DNA of 64,000 bases from Tamlana sp. I1 (GTDB lineage: Bacteria; Bacteroidota; Bacteroidia; Flavobacteriales; Flavobacteriaceae), in contig NZ_JACLAF010000016.1 in the NCBI RefSeq assembly GCF_015355625.1, forward strand, positions 47,824 through 111,823, in the 5' to 3' direction. The notes beneath the pieces were generated by a model. It was not told the DNA's origin, did no database searches, and saw nothing but the letters and a program-made list of their open reading frames with translations. Position numbers and translations under genes: made by a program. Below are positions 25,280 to 35,430 of this stretch, piece after piece. The first letter of the stretch is position 1. Every line of letters begins with the position of its first letter.

Positions 25280-28200
25280 ATGAAAAAACTTCTTAACAAG
25301 ACAAGAAGCCATCATCTACCATTATTAAAATTCGACTTAAAGATGAAGCTAAGTGCTCTATTTACAATTGTTGTCTTTTTTACCTTACAAGCTAATAATT
25401 CGTATTCGCAAAAGGTGAAAATTTCATTGAACTTAAATAATGTCACCATCAACCAACTTATAGATAAAATTGAAAGCACTACAGAATTTCGATTTCTCTA
25501 TAAAATAAATGATGTGAATCTCGATAGAAACATTTCTATAAATGTTGAAAAAGAGTCTATTAAAAATGTCCTAAATAATGTATTTCAAAACACAGAAACA
25601 ACCTATAATATTATTGATAGGCAAATCTTCTTAATTAAAAAAGAAAAGGATTCCGCTCAAAAAAGCATGGGTGGTGTGGCTAATATAAAGACAGCTAACA
25701 TACAAACTTGGGCAATAAAGGGTGTTGTTACCGATAGTTTCGGACAGCCATTACCTGGAGCAAATATTATTGAAAAAAATACAACAAATGGTACCCAAAC
25801 AGATTTTGATGGAAAATTTAACCTATATGTATTTAGTGATAAAGCTACTATAGAAATATCTTATGTTGGGTTTGCAACTAAAGATATTATGGTGAATGGG
25901 CAAACAGAATTTAATATAACCTTAATTGAAGATACTGCGGCTTTAGATGAAGTTGTTGTTATTGGTTACGGTACGCAAAAAAAGACTTTAGTAACAGGTG
26001 CTAGTGTGCAAGTTAGTGGCGACGACCTTACTAAAATGAATACAGGAAATGCAATTCAGGCCTTACAAGGGCAATCGCCTGGGGTGCAAATTACTTCTAC
26101 TTCTGGTCAACCTGGTGAAAGCTTAAATGTAGTTATTCGTGGGGTGGGCTCTACTTCGGGAAGTAGTCCTTTATATGTTGTAGATGGTATTTTAACCGGC
26201 GACATCACTTACTTAAATAATGCCGATATTGAATCTATTTCCATTTTAAAAGACGCGGCTTCGGCTGCAATTTATGGCTCTCAAGCCTCAAACGGGGTTA
26301 TTTTGGTAACCACAAAAAAGGGTAAAAGAGGGACTTCGGCACAAATAACCTTCGATCAGTTTTACGGACTTCAATCTGTAAACCGAAAAGCCGATTTGTT
26401 AAACGCCAAGGAATATGCAGTTATGGTTAACGAAGCCGCCATGAATTCTGGTAAGAACCCATATTTTTCAAATGCTGAAATTGCAAATTTAGGTGAAGGA
26501 ACCAATTGGATGGACGAAATGTTTGTAGATAATGCACCTACCCAAAACTACTCGATTGGTGTAACAGGAGGGGGAGAAAACTCGGTTTACTCTTCATCAT
26601 TATCATATTTTGAGCAGGGCGGTGTTGTTGGTGGTCAAGATTTATCAAACTACGAACGTTATAATTTCAGATTTAATTCAGAGCATAAATTATATAACGA
26701 CGTAGTTACATTTGGTGAAAATTTAAGTTTTGCCTACATCAATAAAAACGGTATTGGCGTTGGAAATCAATATAATAACTCCTTGCGAAGCGCTTTTACA
26801 GTAAGTCCGTTATTGCCTATGTATGATAGTGATGGGAATTATTATAATACATTTCCAGATAGTGAACCTTGGTTGTCTGGGCGCTCAAACCCTTATGCCG
26901 AGATGGTTTACAACAACCAAAACGAAAGCAATAACCAAAAGCTTTTAGGTAATGTATACTTACAAGTAGAGCCTATTAAAAACTTAACTTTTAAAACGAC
27001 TTTAGGTTTGGATTATTATGCCGGAGAAGGGCATTCTTATAGTCCTGTTTATGAGTTATCTATTTACTCGTTTAGAAAACAAGATAACACCAACCAAAGT
27101 ATGAATAAAGGTAAAACCATCACTTGGGATAACCTTTTAACCTACAAGTTTGATGTTGCTGAAAATCATCATTTTGAAACCATGCTTGGTACATCGTCAA
27201 TTAATTATGATGGGACTTATATTTCGGGTTCTAATGTGGATAATGTTCTTGGCGGATTAAATTATGCATGGCTAGATAATACTACAAACAGTTTGGGCGC
27301 ACCATTAATGAATGTTGGTGGCGGAAAATCTGAAAATAAAAGAATGTCTTATTTCGGAAGATTAAATTACAACTTCAAAGAAAAATATTTAATCAATGCA
27401 ACGTTTAGAGCCGATGGTTCTTCAAACTTTCATCCAGATAACCAATGGGGTTATTTCCCTTCAATATCAGGAGGATGGGTTGTTTCTAATGAAAGCTTTT
27501 TAAGCGATTCCAACACCCTAAATTTCTTTAAAATAAGAGCGAGTTGGGGGCAAGTTGGAAACCAAAATGTAGGGGCTTTTCAATTTTTAGCACCAATTCA
27601 AACCGCTACAACCAATTATATTTTTGGTAATGAAGAAGGTATCTTAACGCCTGGAGCTTACCCTAACCGATTACCAAACCCAGATTTAAAATGGGAAACT
27701 TCAGAGCAAATCAATATCGGTTTTGATGCTAGAGTTTTTAACAACACCCTAAATATTAACTTTGATTGGTATAAAAAAACCAACAAGGATTGGTTAATTG
27801 TTGCGCCAATATTAGCGACTGCCGGAGCCGATGCGCCTTTTATAAATGGAGGTAATGTTGAAAATACAGGAGTAGAATTAGCGCTAAGTTATAGCAACCG
27901 TATAGGAGACTTCAATTATAACATTTCAGCTAACGGAGCATATAACGAGAATATCGTTGGAAAAATTCCTACATCAGATGGTATTATTCATGGCGAAACA
28001 AACCAATTATATGATAATGCCCCCGAGTTTTATAGATCGCAAGATGGTTTTCCTTTATGGTACTTCTGGGGGTATGAAACAGCTGGTGTCTTTCAAACAC
28101 AGCAAGAAATAAACGACTATGGTGTACAGCCAAACGCAGCACCTGGCGATATTATTTACAGAGACATAAATGATGATGGAAAAATAAGTGATGCCGATAA

Positions 28201-28708
28201 AAAAATGATTGGCGATCCTAATCCAGATTTCACTTATGGTTTTTCGTTTTCAGCAAATTATAAAGCATTCGATTTTTCTATCTCTGCTAATGGTGTAGCT
28301 GGAAATCAACTGGTTCAATCGTATAGAAATCCAGGAGCGTTTGATAATTACACATCGGCTATTCTAGACCGCTGGACGGGTGCAGGTTCGTCAAACACAG
28401 TACCTCGAGTTACCGAAGATGGTAGAAATTATGCTGGATTTTCAGACCTCTATATTCAAGATGGAGACTTTTTAAGAATTAACAATTTTACTTTAGGATT
28501 GGATTTAGCTAAACTTAGAACAAGCAAACCTTTGTTTGCTAAAGAATTAAGGGTTTATGTGTCGGTTTTAAATCTATATACGTTTACGAAATATGACGGT
28601 ATGGATCCTGAAGTAGGCTTTGGAACTGGTGGTACATCATCAGGTGTCGATGTTGGTTATTATCCTAGACCAAGAACACTCATGATGGGATTAAACGTTA
28701 AACTTTAA
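25280..28708 (+). CDS. SusC-like TonB-dependent outer-membrane transporter with STN domain
   Basis: A 1142-residue TonB-dependent transporter that imports oligosaccharides with its SusD lid. Order: long N-region and signal peptide (about 1-44), STN signalling domain (about 55-118, VTINQLIDKIESTTEFRFLYKIN), carboxypeptidase-regulatory-like domain (about 146-220, GVVTDSFGQPLPGANIIEKNT), plug (about 225-345, VVIGYGTQKK, the SusC signature), and a 22-strand barrel ending in LMMGLNVKL. The STN domain ties it to the FecR/sigma pair upstream, so transport and induction are linked. The SusD gene follows after 10 bases. Expected substrate: xyloglucan oligosaccharides, judged from the enzymes downstream. 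Confidence 0.96.
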   Translation: MKKLLNKTRSHHLPLLKFDLKMKLSALFTIVVFFTLQANNSYSQKVKISLNLNNVTINQLIDKIESTTEFRFLYKINDVNLDRNISINVEKESIKNVLNNVFQNTETTYNIIDRQIFLIKKEKDSAQKSMGGVANIKTANIQTWAIKGVVTDSFGQPLPGANIIEKNTTNGTQTDFDGKFNLYVFSDKATIEISYVGFATKDIMVNGQTEFNITLIEDTAALDEVVVIGYGTQKKTLVTGASVQVSGDDLTKMNTGNAIQALQGQSPGVQITSTSGQPGESLNVVIRGVGSTSGSSPLYVVDGILTGDITYLNNADIESISILKDAASAAIYGSQASNGVILVTTKKGKRGTSAQITFDQFYGLQSVNRKADLLNAKEYAVMVNEAAMNSGKNPYFSNAEIANLGEGTNWMDEMFVDNAPTQNYSIGVTGGGENSVYSSSLSYFEQGGVVGGQDLSNYERYNFRFNSEHKLYNDVVTFGENLSFAYINKNGIGVGNQYNNSLRSAFTVSPLLPMYDSDGNYYNTFPDSEPWLSGRSNPYAEMVYNNQNESNNQKLLGNVYLQVEPIKNLTFKTTLGLDYYAGEGHSYSPVYELSIYSFRKQDNTNQSMNKGKTITWDNLLTYKFDVAENHHFETMLGTSSINYDGTYISGSNVDNVLGGLNYAWLDNTTNSLGAPLMNVGGGKSENKRMSYFGRLNYNFKEKYLINATFRADGSSNFHPDNQWGYFPSISGGWVVSNESFLSDSNTLNFFKIRASWGQVGNQNVGAFQFLAPIQTATTNYIFGNEEGILTPGAYPNRLPNPDLKWETSEQINIGFDARVFNNTLNINFDWYKKTNKDWLIVAPILATAGADAPFINGGNVENTGVELALSYSNRIGDFNYNISANGAYNENIVGKIPTSDGIIHGETNQLYDNAPEFYRSQDGFPLWYFWGYETAGVFQTQQEINDYGVQPNAAPGDIIYRDINDDGKISDADKKMIGDPNPDFTYGFSFSANYKAFDFSISANGVAGNQLVQSYRNPGAFDNYTSAILDRWTGAGSSNTVPRVTEDGRNYAGFSDLYIQDGDFLRINNFTLGLDLAKLRTSKPLFAKELRVYVSVLNLYTFTKYDGMDPEVGFGTGGTSSGVDVGYYPRPRTLMMGLNVKL

Positions 28709-28718
28709 AATACTGAAA

Positions 28719-30314
28719 ATGAAAAATACACATATATATATCATGTTATTAGCAGTATGGGCTCTAAATTCTTGCAGTTTAGATACAGAGCCATACACCG
28801 AATTAACAGAATCTAACTTTTATACCACACCAGACGATGCCTTTACAGCTTTAGTTGGGTGTTATGATGGTTTACAAGTTGCTACAGGCGCTTCAGGAAT
28901 TGGACTACCAGTGGCAACCGAAGTTTTCTCAGACGATTGCTTTGGTGGTACAGGAAGTGCCGATGCTTATAATTATGCAGCTTTAGATGAGTTTGACATT
29001 TCTAGAGCACCTAGTTTTGTAGATTTATTTAACGATAATTGGGTTGCATATTATAAGGCCATTTACCGCTGTAACGTCTTATTGCAGAAAATGGATCAAA
29101 TTGATTGGGGTAGCGATACTGCTCTAAGAAATACTTACGAATCTGAAACCAGATTTATTAGAGCATACATTTATTTTGAAATGGTAAGGTTATGGGGTAA
29201 TATTCCCTTGTTAACAGAACCATCTACAGATAATATTCCACAAGCATCCCCAGAGGATGTTTATAAAGTAATTGCTGAAGATTTACAATTTGCTTCAAAC
29301 AATTTACCAAATTCAGCATACCATACTGTTGATAATGGTCGCGTAACCAAATGGGCTGCAAAATCATTGCTTGGTCGTGTATATTTATATTATACAGGCT
29401 ATTATGGCGCTTCAGATTTGGCTGGCGTAGTTACAAAAACCGAAGCTTTAGCACATTTAGAAGATGTTATCAGCTCTAGTGGACATGGACTGGTAGATGA
29501 TTTCGCCTCGTTATGGCCAGTGTCATCGGCCTATTCAGGAGTTGAATATTCAGGAGAAAATAATAAAGAAACCGTCTTCTCTATAAAATACACATATACC
29601 AGTGACTATAACGGAAATACCGATGGTAACCATTGGCTAGTACTATTTGGTATGCGTGAATTTTCATATTTACCTTACGGAAATGGTTGGGGTGTAACAG
29701 TAAACTCGAAACTTTGGGATGCTTATGATGCTAATGATAGCAGACAATCGGCTACAATAATTTCGGTTGATGATGAAAGCATTCCTTTTGATAAAATAGA
29801 TAACCAAAGAGAATACACTGGCTATTACAATAAAAAGTATGCACCCATGTCTATGTTAGACGAAGATGGCAACACAGTATCTGCAGTAAATCAATTTGAT
29901 GTTACCGATTTTCAAATCAATCAATTTCAAGATTATGTGGTTTTAAGATATGCCGATGTGCTTTTAATGGCTGCCGAACTTGGAAGCCCTAGCGCTCAAT
30001 CTTATTTCGATCAGGTTAGACAGCGTGCTTACCAAGCAAATTTTGTTTCTAAAGCAGTTACACAAGCAAATATCATGGAAGAACGTCATTTAGAATTTGC
30101 ATTAGAAGGGGTTAGATTTTACGATCTGTTACGTCAAGGTGTAGATACAGCAGCAGCAACAATTGCCGAGACAACAACGCTTTTAAGCGGTGGTGTTGCA
30201 GAAACTAAAACAATTTCTGCAAATAATATAACTACAACCAAAGGATTGCAGCAAATTCCAAACACACAAATTACTTTGTCTGATGGCGTTTTAAAGCAAA
30301 ATAACGGTTGGTAA
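28719..30314 (+). CDS. SusD/RagB family glycan-binding lipoprotein
   Basis: A 531-residue surface lipoprotein that closes over the SusC channel and binds the incoming glycan. Lipobox LNSC (Cys19) with an acidic SLDTEPYTE follow-on, then the SusD N-terminal domain (TESNFYTTPDDAFTALVGCYDGLQ) with its TPR-like helices (YKAIYRCNVLLQKM, ETRFIRAYIYFEMVRLWGNIPLL) and the C-terminal RagB region (about 270-531, ending with the FALEGVRFYDLLRQG and TTKGLQQIPNTQI motifs). Tightly linked to SusC (10 bases) and to the next lipoprotein gene (27 bases). Confidence 0.95.
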   Translation: MKNTHIYIMLLAVWALNSCSLDTEPYTELTESNFYTTPDDAFTALVGCYDGLQVATGASGIGLPVATEVFSDDCFGGTGSADAYNYAALDEFDISRAPSFVDLFNDNWVAYYKAIYRCNVLLQKMDQIDWGSDTALRNTYESETRFIRAYIYFEMVRLWGNIPLLTEPSTDNIPQASPEDVYKVIAEDLQFASNNLPNSAYHTVDNGRVTKWAAKSLLGRVYLYYTGYYGASDLAGVVTKTEALAHLEDVISSSGHGLVDDFASLWPVSSAYSGVEYSGENNKETVFSIKYTYTSDYNGNTDGNHWLVLFGMREFSYLPYGNGWGVTVNSKLWDAYDANDSRQSATIISVDDESIPFDKIDNQREYTGYYNKKYAPMSMLDEDGNTVSAVNQFDVTDFQINQFQDYVVLRYADVLLMAAELGSPSAQSYFDQVRQRAYQANFVSKAVTQANIMEERHLEFALEGVRFYDLLRQGVDTAAATIAETTTLLSGGVAETKTISANNITTTKGLQQIPNTQITLSDGVLKQNNGW

Positions 30315-30341
30315 TTTTTAACTAAACTAAATTCATTAAAA

Positions 30342-32237
30342 ATGAAAAATATTAAAATATTAATAGCATCATTTCTGATGTTAGGAATTGTTTCTTTAGT
30401 CGCATCATGTGATCCAGAAAATCATTCCTTAGGAAAAACCTTAGATAAATCTGATATCGATTTTGATATAGTTCAAGATTTCACCACAGATCCTGGAGGT
30501 AATACGGTAATTATGACTAATAATACCCCAGGCGTAACCTTAACTTGGGATTATGTTACAGGTAAATCTAATAAAGCAAAAGAAACGGTAAAGTATGCTT
30601 TTAAAGGCGATTACACCATTAAGATAACAGCTGTAACCGCTGGCGGACTTGTAGAATTAGACCCCGTAACAATTACGGTTACTGATGATAATTTAAGTTA
30701 TGTTGATGATCCCTTATGGAATTTACTTTCAGGCGGTGTTGGAAACTCTAAAACTTGGTTATTAGATTTAGATGCAAATGGCGATTCTAAATATTTCGCA
30801 GGGCCTATGTATTTTTATGGTACAGATAACGCTTGGCTAGAAGGCGGTGAAGCGTGGGAAGGTGGAGACACAGGCTGCTACGGTGATGATTGTTGGAATT
30901 GGAGCCCAGATTGGAAAGGAAACCAATGGATTGCTACTCAGGGGGATTACGGTACCATGACGTTTAGTCTTGATGGTGGCCCTTTCTTAACAACCAACCA
31001 TTTAATGATTCCTAGCTATGGTGAAGAATCGGGAACGTATTTTTTAGATATCGATGCTAAAACTTTAACAACCTCAAATGCCACCATTTTACATACCAAT
31101 GAGAATGATGCTTGTGTAGATAATTGGGGGATTATGAAAGTGTTTTCAATAACAGAAAACAGCTTACAATTAGGAGTACTAAGAAAAGATAGTTGTGATG
31201 GTCCTGCCACCTTAGTATTTAATTTTATTACAAAAGAATACAGCGATAATTGGGTGCCAGAAGAGATTATTCCAGAACAAGATGAAGGATTCGAACCAAC
31301 TTTTGCTTCAGGAGAACTATTACAAATACTTACAGGTGGACCAGCAGCTGGGCGTTTTTGGAAATTAGATGGTAACGGAAACCCTGTAGATTGGTTAGCA
31401 GGAGGTATTGGCTGGACAACATCAGCAAGTTCTTCTTACAATTGGGGATGGAATGATACTTGGACCAGCATTGCAGATAATTCTTGGATACGATTTGATC
31501 AATACGGAGGTTTGCAAAACTATTATAAAAATGAAAATGGAGTAGAAAGTACAGGAACATTTACCATTGATGAAGCCACTAACGAAGTCTTTTTAAATGA
31601 TAGTGCTATGCTTATAGCAAACCCAGGGCATTTCATGAGTCCAACAACTAGCAGTTTTACGGTAATTAAGGCGGTTTCAGAAACTTTTGAAACCACAGGC
31701 TTATGGTTTGGTACGAGTTACGATGCTGCAAAAGATGAATGGTTTGCGTTTCATTACGTAATTAACAACAACGTATCTGGAGGCGGTGGTTCTGCAGGTG
31801 GCGGCGGGAGTAGTGGTACCGAAATCACTTTCGATACTTCTAAATTAGTTATTGGAGACCTTGAAGGTAATGGGAATTTGCGTTTAGAATTATATAACGA
31901 ATATGGTTCTACAGCAGCAGATTCTGGTCTAAATAAAGCCGATTTAGCTTTCAGTAACTCCATCGAAGTAACGTTCACATTAAACGGTATTACATTAAAT
32001 AGTGGCGCCGTAGGGACTTATAATACTTCAATGTATTATGCAGATGCCGATTGGAATCCAAATGGTAATGGAGACGTAATTACTGTAAATGGCGATGGTA
32101 CATATACGGTTAAATACGCTCCTGGTACCGCTGCAGATGGTGTGGTTGTATTTGTTATTGATGTTGTTGGTATGGCAACAGATATTACAGACATAACAGC
32201 CGTAACCGCAACTATCGATAGTGTTGTGGTTAACTAA
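30342..32237 (+). CDS. Surface glycan-binding lipoprotein (SGBP/SusE position)
   Basis: A 631-residue lipoprotein (lipobox VASC, Cys23) in the position where polysaccharide loci encode a surface glycan-binding protein. It has a PKD-like N-terminal domain (about 35-110), then two related tryptophan- and glycine-rich segments (about 120-300, LWNLLSGG..SKTWLLDLDANG, and about 325-475, LLQILTGG..GRFWKLDGNGNP), a GGGGSAGGGGSSG linker (about 480-492) and a C-terminal beta-sandwich (about 495-631) that looks like a carbohydrate-binding module. No catalytic motif is seen. Many surface-exposed Trp residues fit glycan binding. The sequence matches no named SGBP family that I recognise, so the binding role comes from context. 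Confidence 0.82.
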   Translation: MKNIKILIASFLMLGIVSLVASCDPENHSLGKTLDKSDIDFDIVQDFTTDPGGNTVIMTNNTPGVTLTWDYVTGKSNKAKETVKYAFKGDYTIKITAVTAGGLVELDPVTITVTDDNLSYVDDPLWNLLSGGVGNSKTWLLDLDANGDSKYFAGPMYFYGTDNAWLEGGEAWEGGDTGCYGDDCWNWSPDWKGNQWIATQGDYGTMTFSLDGGPFLTTNHLMIPSYGEESGTYFLDIDAKTLTTSNATILHTNENDACVDNWGIMKVFSITENSLQLGVLRKDSCDGPATLVFNFITKEYSDNWVPEEIIPEQDEGFEPTFASGELLQILTGGPAAGRFWKLDGNGNPVDWLAGGIGWTTSASSSYNWGWNDTWTSIADNSWIRFDQYGGLQNYYKNENGVESTGTFTIDEATNEVFLNDSAMLIANPGHFMSPTTSSFTVIKAVSETFETTGLWFGTSYDAAKDEWFAFHYVINNNVSGGGGSAGGGGSSGTEITFDTSKLVIGDLEGNGNLRLELYNEYGSTAADSGLNKADLAFSNSIEVTFTLNGITLNSGAVGTYNTSMYYADADWNPNGNGDVITVNGDGTYTVKYAPGTAADGVVVFVIDVVGMATDITDITAVTATIDSVVVN

Positions 32238-32280
32238 CAAGCAGTATAAATTTAGTAAATTGGTATAGTGGTTAAAGTTT

Positions 32281-32317
32281 AAATCACTGTGCAATAGGTT
32301 TTTGCGCAGTGATTTTT
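32281..32317 (+). terminator. Terminator or attenuator between SGBP and GH31 genes
   Basis: AAATCACTGTGC (32281-32292) pairs with GCGCAGTGATTT (32304-32315) over 12 bases with one G-U pair, followed by T residues. It lies 43 bases after the glycan-binding gene. It could set the SusCD transcript level above that of the enzymes. Confidence 0.8.
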
Positions 32318-32350
32318 ATTCCATACAAAAGGACAATTAGATATAGATTG

Positions 32351-32362
32351 GTTTGGCCAAAC
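32351..32362. promoter_or_regulatory. Palindromic site upstream of the GH31 gene
   Basis: GTTTGGCCAAAC is a perfect 12-base palindrome in an otherwise AT-rich spacer, about 180 bases before the GH31 start. It is a candidate operator for a second, independent regulator of the enzyme genes. No binding protein is encoded nearby, so this is inference. Confidence 0.35.
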
Positions 32363-32542
32363 TTTGAAAAATTTATACAAGTATTAGCTAAAATACTACT
32401 AGGGTTACCATGATATATTTTGAATATTGATAGGTAATTGCATTATCACCCCAAATAAAAACACCATGATAGCTTGTCTTGGGTATTATTTCAGTTTTTA
32501 CTCAAACCGGGCGAACTACATTAAAAAACTAATTAACACGAA

Positions 32543-35416
32543 ATGAAAAAAACGATAATTTTTCTCGGTTTATGTGCTGGAATTCTAATGAGTTCTTGTG
32601 CTTCTAAACATTTTGAAAAGACACATGACGGCATTTTAGTAAACATAAATCAAACGACCACTGGCAAAGTAAATAAGTTGCGATTACAAGTTTTAGGCAA
32701 CGACCTCATTCACGTATCGGCTTCGCCAGATAACGAATTTCCTAAAGATTCTAGTTTAATTATTGTTCCTAATTTAAAAACGGTGCCTTTTAAGGTATCC
32801 GAAGTAGGCGATTCCATCACTTTAAGCACAGAAACATTAAAAGTACTCGTGTCTTTAAAAGATGGTGGGATTAAATTCAAAGACAAAGCAGGAAAGTTAA
32901 TTTTAGCTGAAAAACAGGGTGGTGGTAAAACATTCACTCCAATAACGGTTGAAGGCACTAAAGGGTATACCGTGCGTCAAATTTTTGAATCGCCAGAAGA
33001 TGAAGCATTCTATGGTTTAGGCCAGCATCAATCAGATGAGTTTAATTATAAAGGTAAAAGCGAAGAATTGTTTCAATACAACACCAAAGTATCTGTGCCT
33101 TTTATCGTTTCAAATAAAAATTACGGACTCTTATGGGATAGTTATTCTTTAAGTCGTTTTGGAGATAGTCGTCCTTATCAGCAACTAAATGAGGTGTTTA
33201 CCTTGTATGATAAAAATGGCGAGGCTAATGGTTTAACAGGAACCTATTCTGCTCCCGAAAACGGAAATGTAAATTTAGTACGCACAGAATCTTCTATTTT
33301 CTTTGAAGACAAAGAAAGCATTAAAAGTTTACCAGAAAATTTTCCTTTAAAAAATGCTGAGGTTACTTATGAAGGCGCTATCGAAGCATCGGAAACAGGG
33401 GCATTTAATTTCATTTTATACTATGCAGGCTATGTTAAAGTGTATTTAAATAACGAATTAGTGGTACCAGAACGCTGGAGAACAGCTTGGAACCCAAACA
33501 GCTATAAATTTTCTATGGATTTAGAAGCTGGAAAGCGTGTGCCTTTGCGAATAGAATGGAAACCAAATGGCGGGACATCCTATTGCGGACTTAGAGCAAG
33601 AACACCTCAAGCTGCTGAAGAGAAAAATAATCAAGTTTGGTGGAGCGAAATGAATAAAAAAATGGATTACTATTTTGTTCATGGTAACTCTATGGACGAG
33701 GTAATTAAGGGCTATCGTACCCTAACTGGAAAATCTCAAATCATGCCAAAATGGGCAATGGGCTATTGGCAAAGTCGCGAGCGTTATAAAACCGAAGATG
33801 AAATTTTAAGCAATTTAAAAGAATTTAGAGAACGTGACATTGCAATTGACAACATCGTGCTAGATTGGAATTATTGGGAAGAAGACGCTTGGGGAAGTCA
33901 TGAGTTTGATGCCAAACGTTTTCCAGATCCAAAAGGTATGGTCGATTCTATTCATGCCATGCATGCAAAAATGATGATTTCAGTTTGGCCAAAATTTTAT
34001 AAAACAACAGCTCATTTTAAAGCCTTTGATGAAAAAGGTTGGATGTATCAACAGGCCATAAAAGATAGTATTCGTGATTGGGTAGGGCCTGGTTACGTTG
34101 GTTCTTTTTACGATGCGTATTCAAGTGGTGCTCGAAAATTATTCTGGAAACAAATGTATGATAATTTATATCCCATAGGCGTTGATGCTTGGTGGATGGA
34201 TGCAAGCGAACCAAATGTTTTGGATTGTACCGATATGGATTATCGTAAATCGCTTCAAGGACCTACAGCTCTAGGATCATCTACCGAATTTTTTAACACC
34301 TATGCTTTAATGAATGCCGAGGCTATTTATGAAGGGCAACGCAATGTAGCACCAAATAAGCGTGTGTTTTTATTAACCCGTTCAGGGTTTGCAGGGATAC
34401 AACGTTATTCAACAGCAACGTGGAGTGGCGATATTGCCACACGATGGGAAGATATGAAAGCTCAAATTTCAGCAGGTTTAAACTTTGCAGTGAGTGGAAT
34501 TCCATATTGGACCATGGATATAGGTGGTTTCTGTGTAGAAGATCGTTTTGTAGCAGGACAACTTGCCTACGATAAAGATGGTAAAGAGAATGCCGATTAT
34601 AAAGAATGGAGAGAATTAAATGCACGTTGGCATCAGTTTGGAGCTTTTGCGCCTTTGTACAGATCGCACGGGCAATTTCCATTTCGCGAACCTTGGAATA
34701 TTGCACCTCAAGGCCATCCTGCATACACGTCTATTTTATATTATAACCAATTGCGTTACAGGTTAATGCCGTACATCTATACCTTGGCTGGTAAGACTTA
34801 TTTTGATGATTACACCATTATGCGTCCCTTAGTTATGGATTTTTCAAATGATAGAGACGTTGAAAACATAAGTGATCAATTTATGTTCGGACCTTCATTA
34901 ATGGTTTGTCCCGTTTATAAATATGAAGCTACAAATCGAGAAGTTTATTTTCCGAAAGGAAAAGGTTGGTACAATTTCTATTCAGGCGATTTTATTGAAG
35001 GCGGACAAACAGCAAATGTCGAAGCACCCTACGAGAAAATTCCTTTATTTATTCCTGAAGGGGCCATCATCCCAATAGGTCCAGAAATTCAATATACCGA
35101 TGAAAAATTAGCAGATACCATAGTGCTTTATGTGTACCAGGGTAAAGATGGGAATTTTGAACTATATGAAGATGAAGGCACAAATTATAATTATGAAGAA
35201 GGCGCTCATGCCACCATTTCTTTTCAATATAACGAAGCAGATGCTACGCTAACTATTGGCGAACGCCAAGGTTCGTTTAATGGCATGTTAAAAAACCGAA
35301 AATTTATAGTGGTTCCGGTAAGTAAAAATACTCCTAAAGCTTTTGATTACAATGCAAAAGGCCAAGAGGTGGATTATGATGGGCAACAACAAATTATAAA
35401 ATTAAAGAAACACTAA
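32543..35416 (+). CDS. GH31 alpha-xylosidase with PA14 domain
   Basis: A 957-residue lipoprotein (lipobox MSSC, Cys19) of glycoside hydrolase family 31. The N-terminal beta domain is interrupted by a PA14 domain (about 268-355, TYEGAIEASETGAFNFILYYAGYVKVYLN), as in the Bacteroides ovatus xyloglucan alpha-xylosidase BoGH31A. The catalytic barrel carries the nucleophile Asp553 (WWMDASEPN) and the acid/base Asp630 (WSGDIATRW). PA14 in this family favours long xyloglucan oligosaccharides by contacting the far end of the chain. It should remove the non-reducing-end alpha-1,6-xylose. It opens the enzyme part of the locus; GH3 follows after 14 bases. Confidence 0.93.
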   Translation: MKKTIIFLGLCAGILMSSCASKHFEKTHDGILVNINQTTTGKVNKLRLQVLGNDLIHVSASPDNEFPKDSSLIIVPNLKTVPFKVSEVGDSITLSTETLKVLVSLKDGGIKFKDKAGKLILAEKQGGGKTFTPITVEGTKGYTVRQIFESPEDEAFYGLGQHQSDEFNYKGKSEELFQYNTKVSVPFIVSNKNYGLLWDSYSLSRFGDSRPYQQLNEVFTLYDKNGEANGLTGTYSAPENGNVNLVRTESSIFFEDKESIKSLPENFPLKNAEVTYEGAIEASETGAFNFILYYAGYVKVYLNNELVVPERWRTAWNPNSYKFSMDLEAGKRVPLRIEWKPNGGTSYCGLRARTPQAAEEKNNQVWWSEMNKKMDYYFVHGNSMDEVIKGYRTLTGKSQIMPKWAMGYWQSRERYKTEDEILSNLKEFRERDIAIDNIVLDWNYWEEDAWGSHEFDAKRFPDPKGMVDSIHAMHAKMMISVWPKFYKTTAHFKAFDEKGWMYQQAIKDSIRDWVGPGYVGSFYDAYSSGARKLFWKQMYDNLYPIGVDAWWMDASEPNVLDCTDMDYRKSLQGPTALGSSTEFFNTYALMNAEAIYEGQRNVAPNKRVFLLTRSGFAGIQRYSTATWSGDIATRWEDMKAQISAGLNFAVSGIPYWTMDIGGFCVEDRFVAGQLAYDKDGKENADYKEWRELNARWHQFGAFAPLYRSHGQFPFREPWNIAPQGHPAYTSILYYNQLRYRLMPYIYTLAGKTYFDDYTIMRPLVMDFSNDRDVENISDQFMFGPSLMVCPVYKYEATNREVYFPKGKGWYNFYSGDFIEGGQTANVEAPYEKIPLFIPEGAIIPIGPEIQYTDEKLADTIVLYVYQGKDGNFELYEDEGTNYNYEEGAHATISFQYNEADATLTIGERQGSFNGMLKNRKFIVVPVSKNTPKAFDYNAKGQEVDYDGQQQIIKLKKH

Positions 35417-35430
35417 AAAATTAATCACAA

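Larger units (their letters stand above)
32238..32542. other. Intergenic region splitting the locus into uptake and enzyme parts
   Basis: 305 bases with no gene. It contains a terminator-like hairpin (32281-32317) and a perfect palindrome GTTTGGCCAAAC (32351-32362), both described separately. No exact TAnnTTTG element is seen. Confidence 0.6.
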
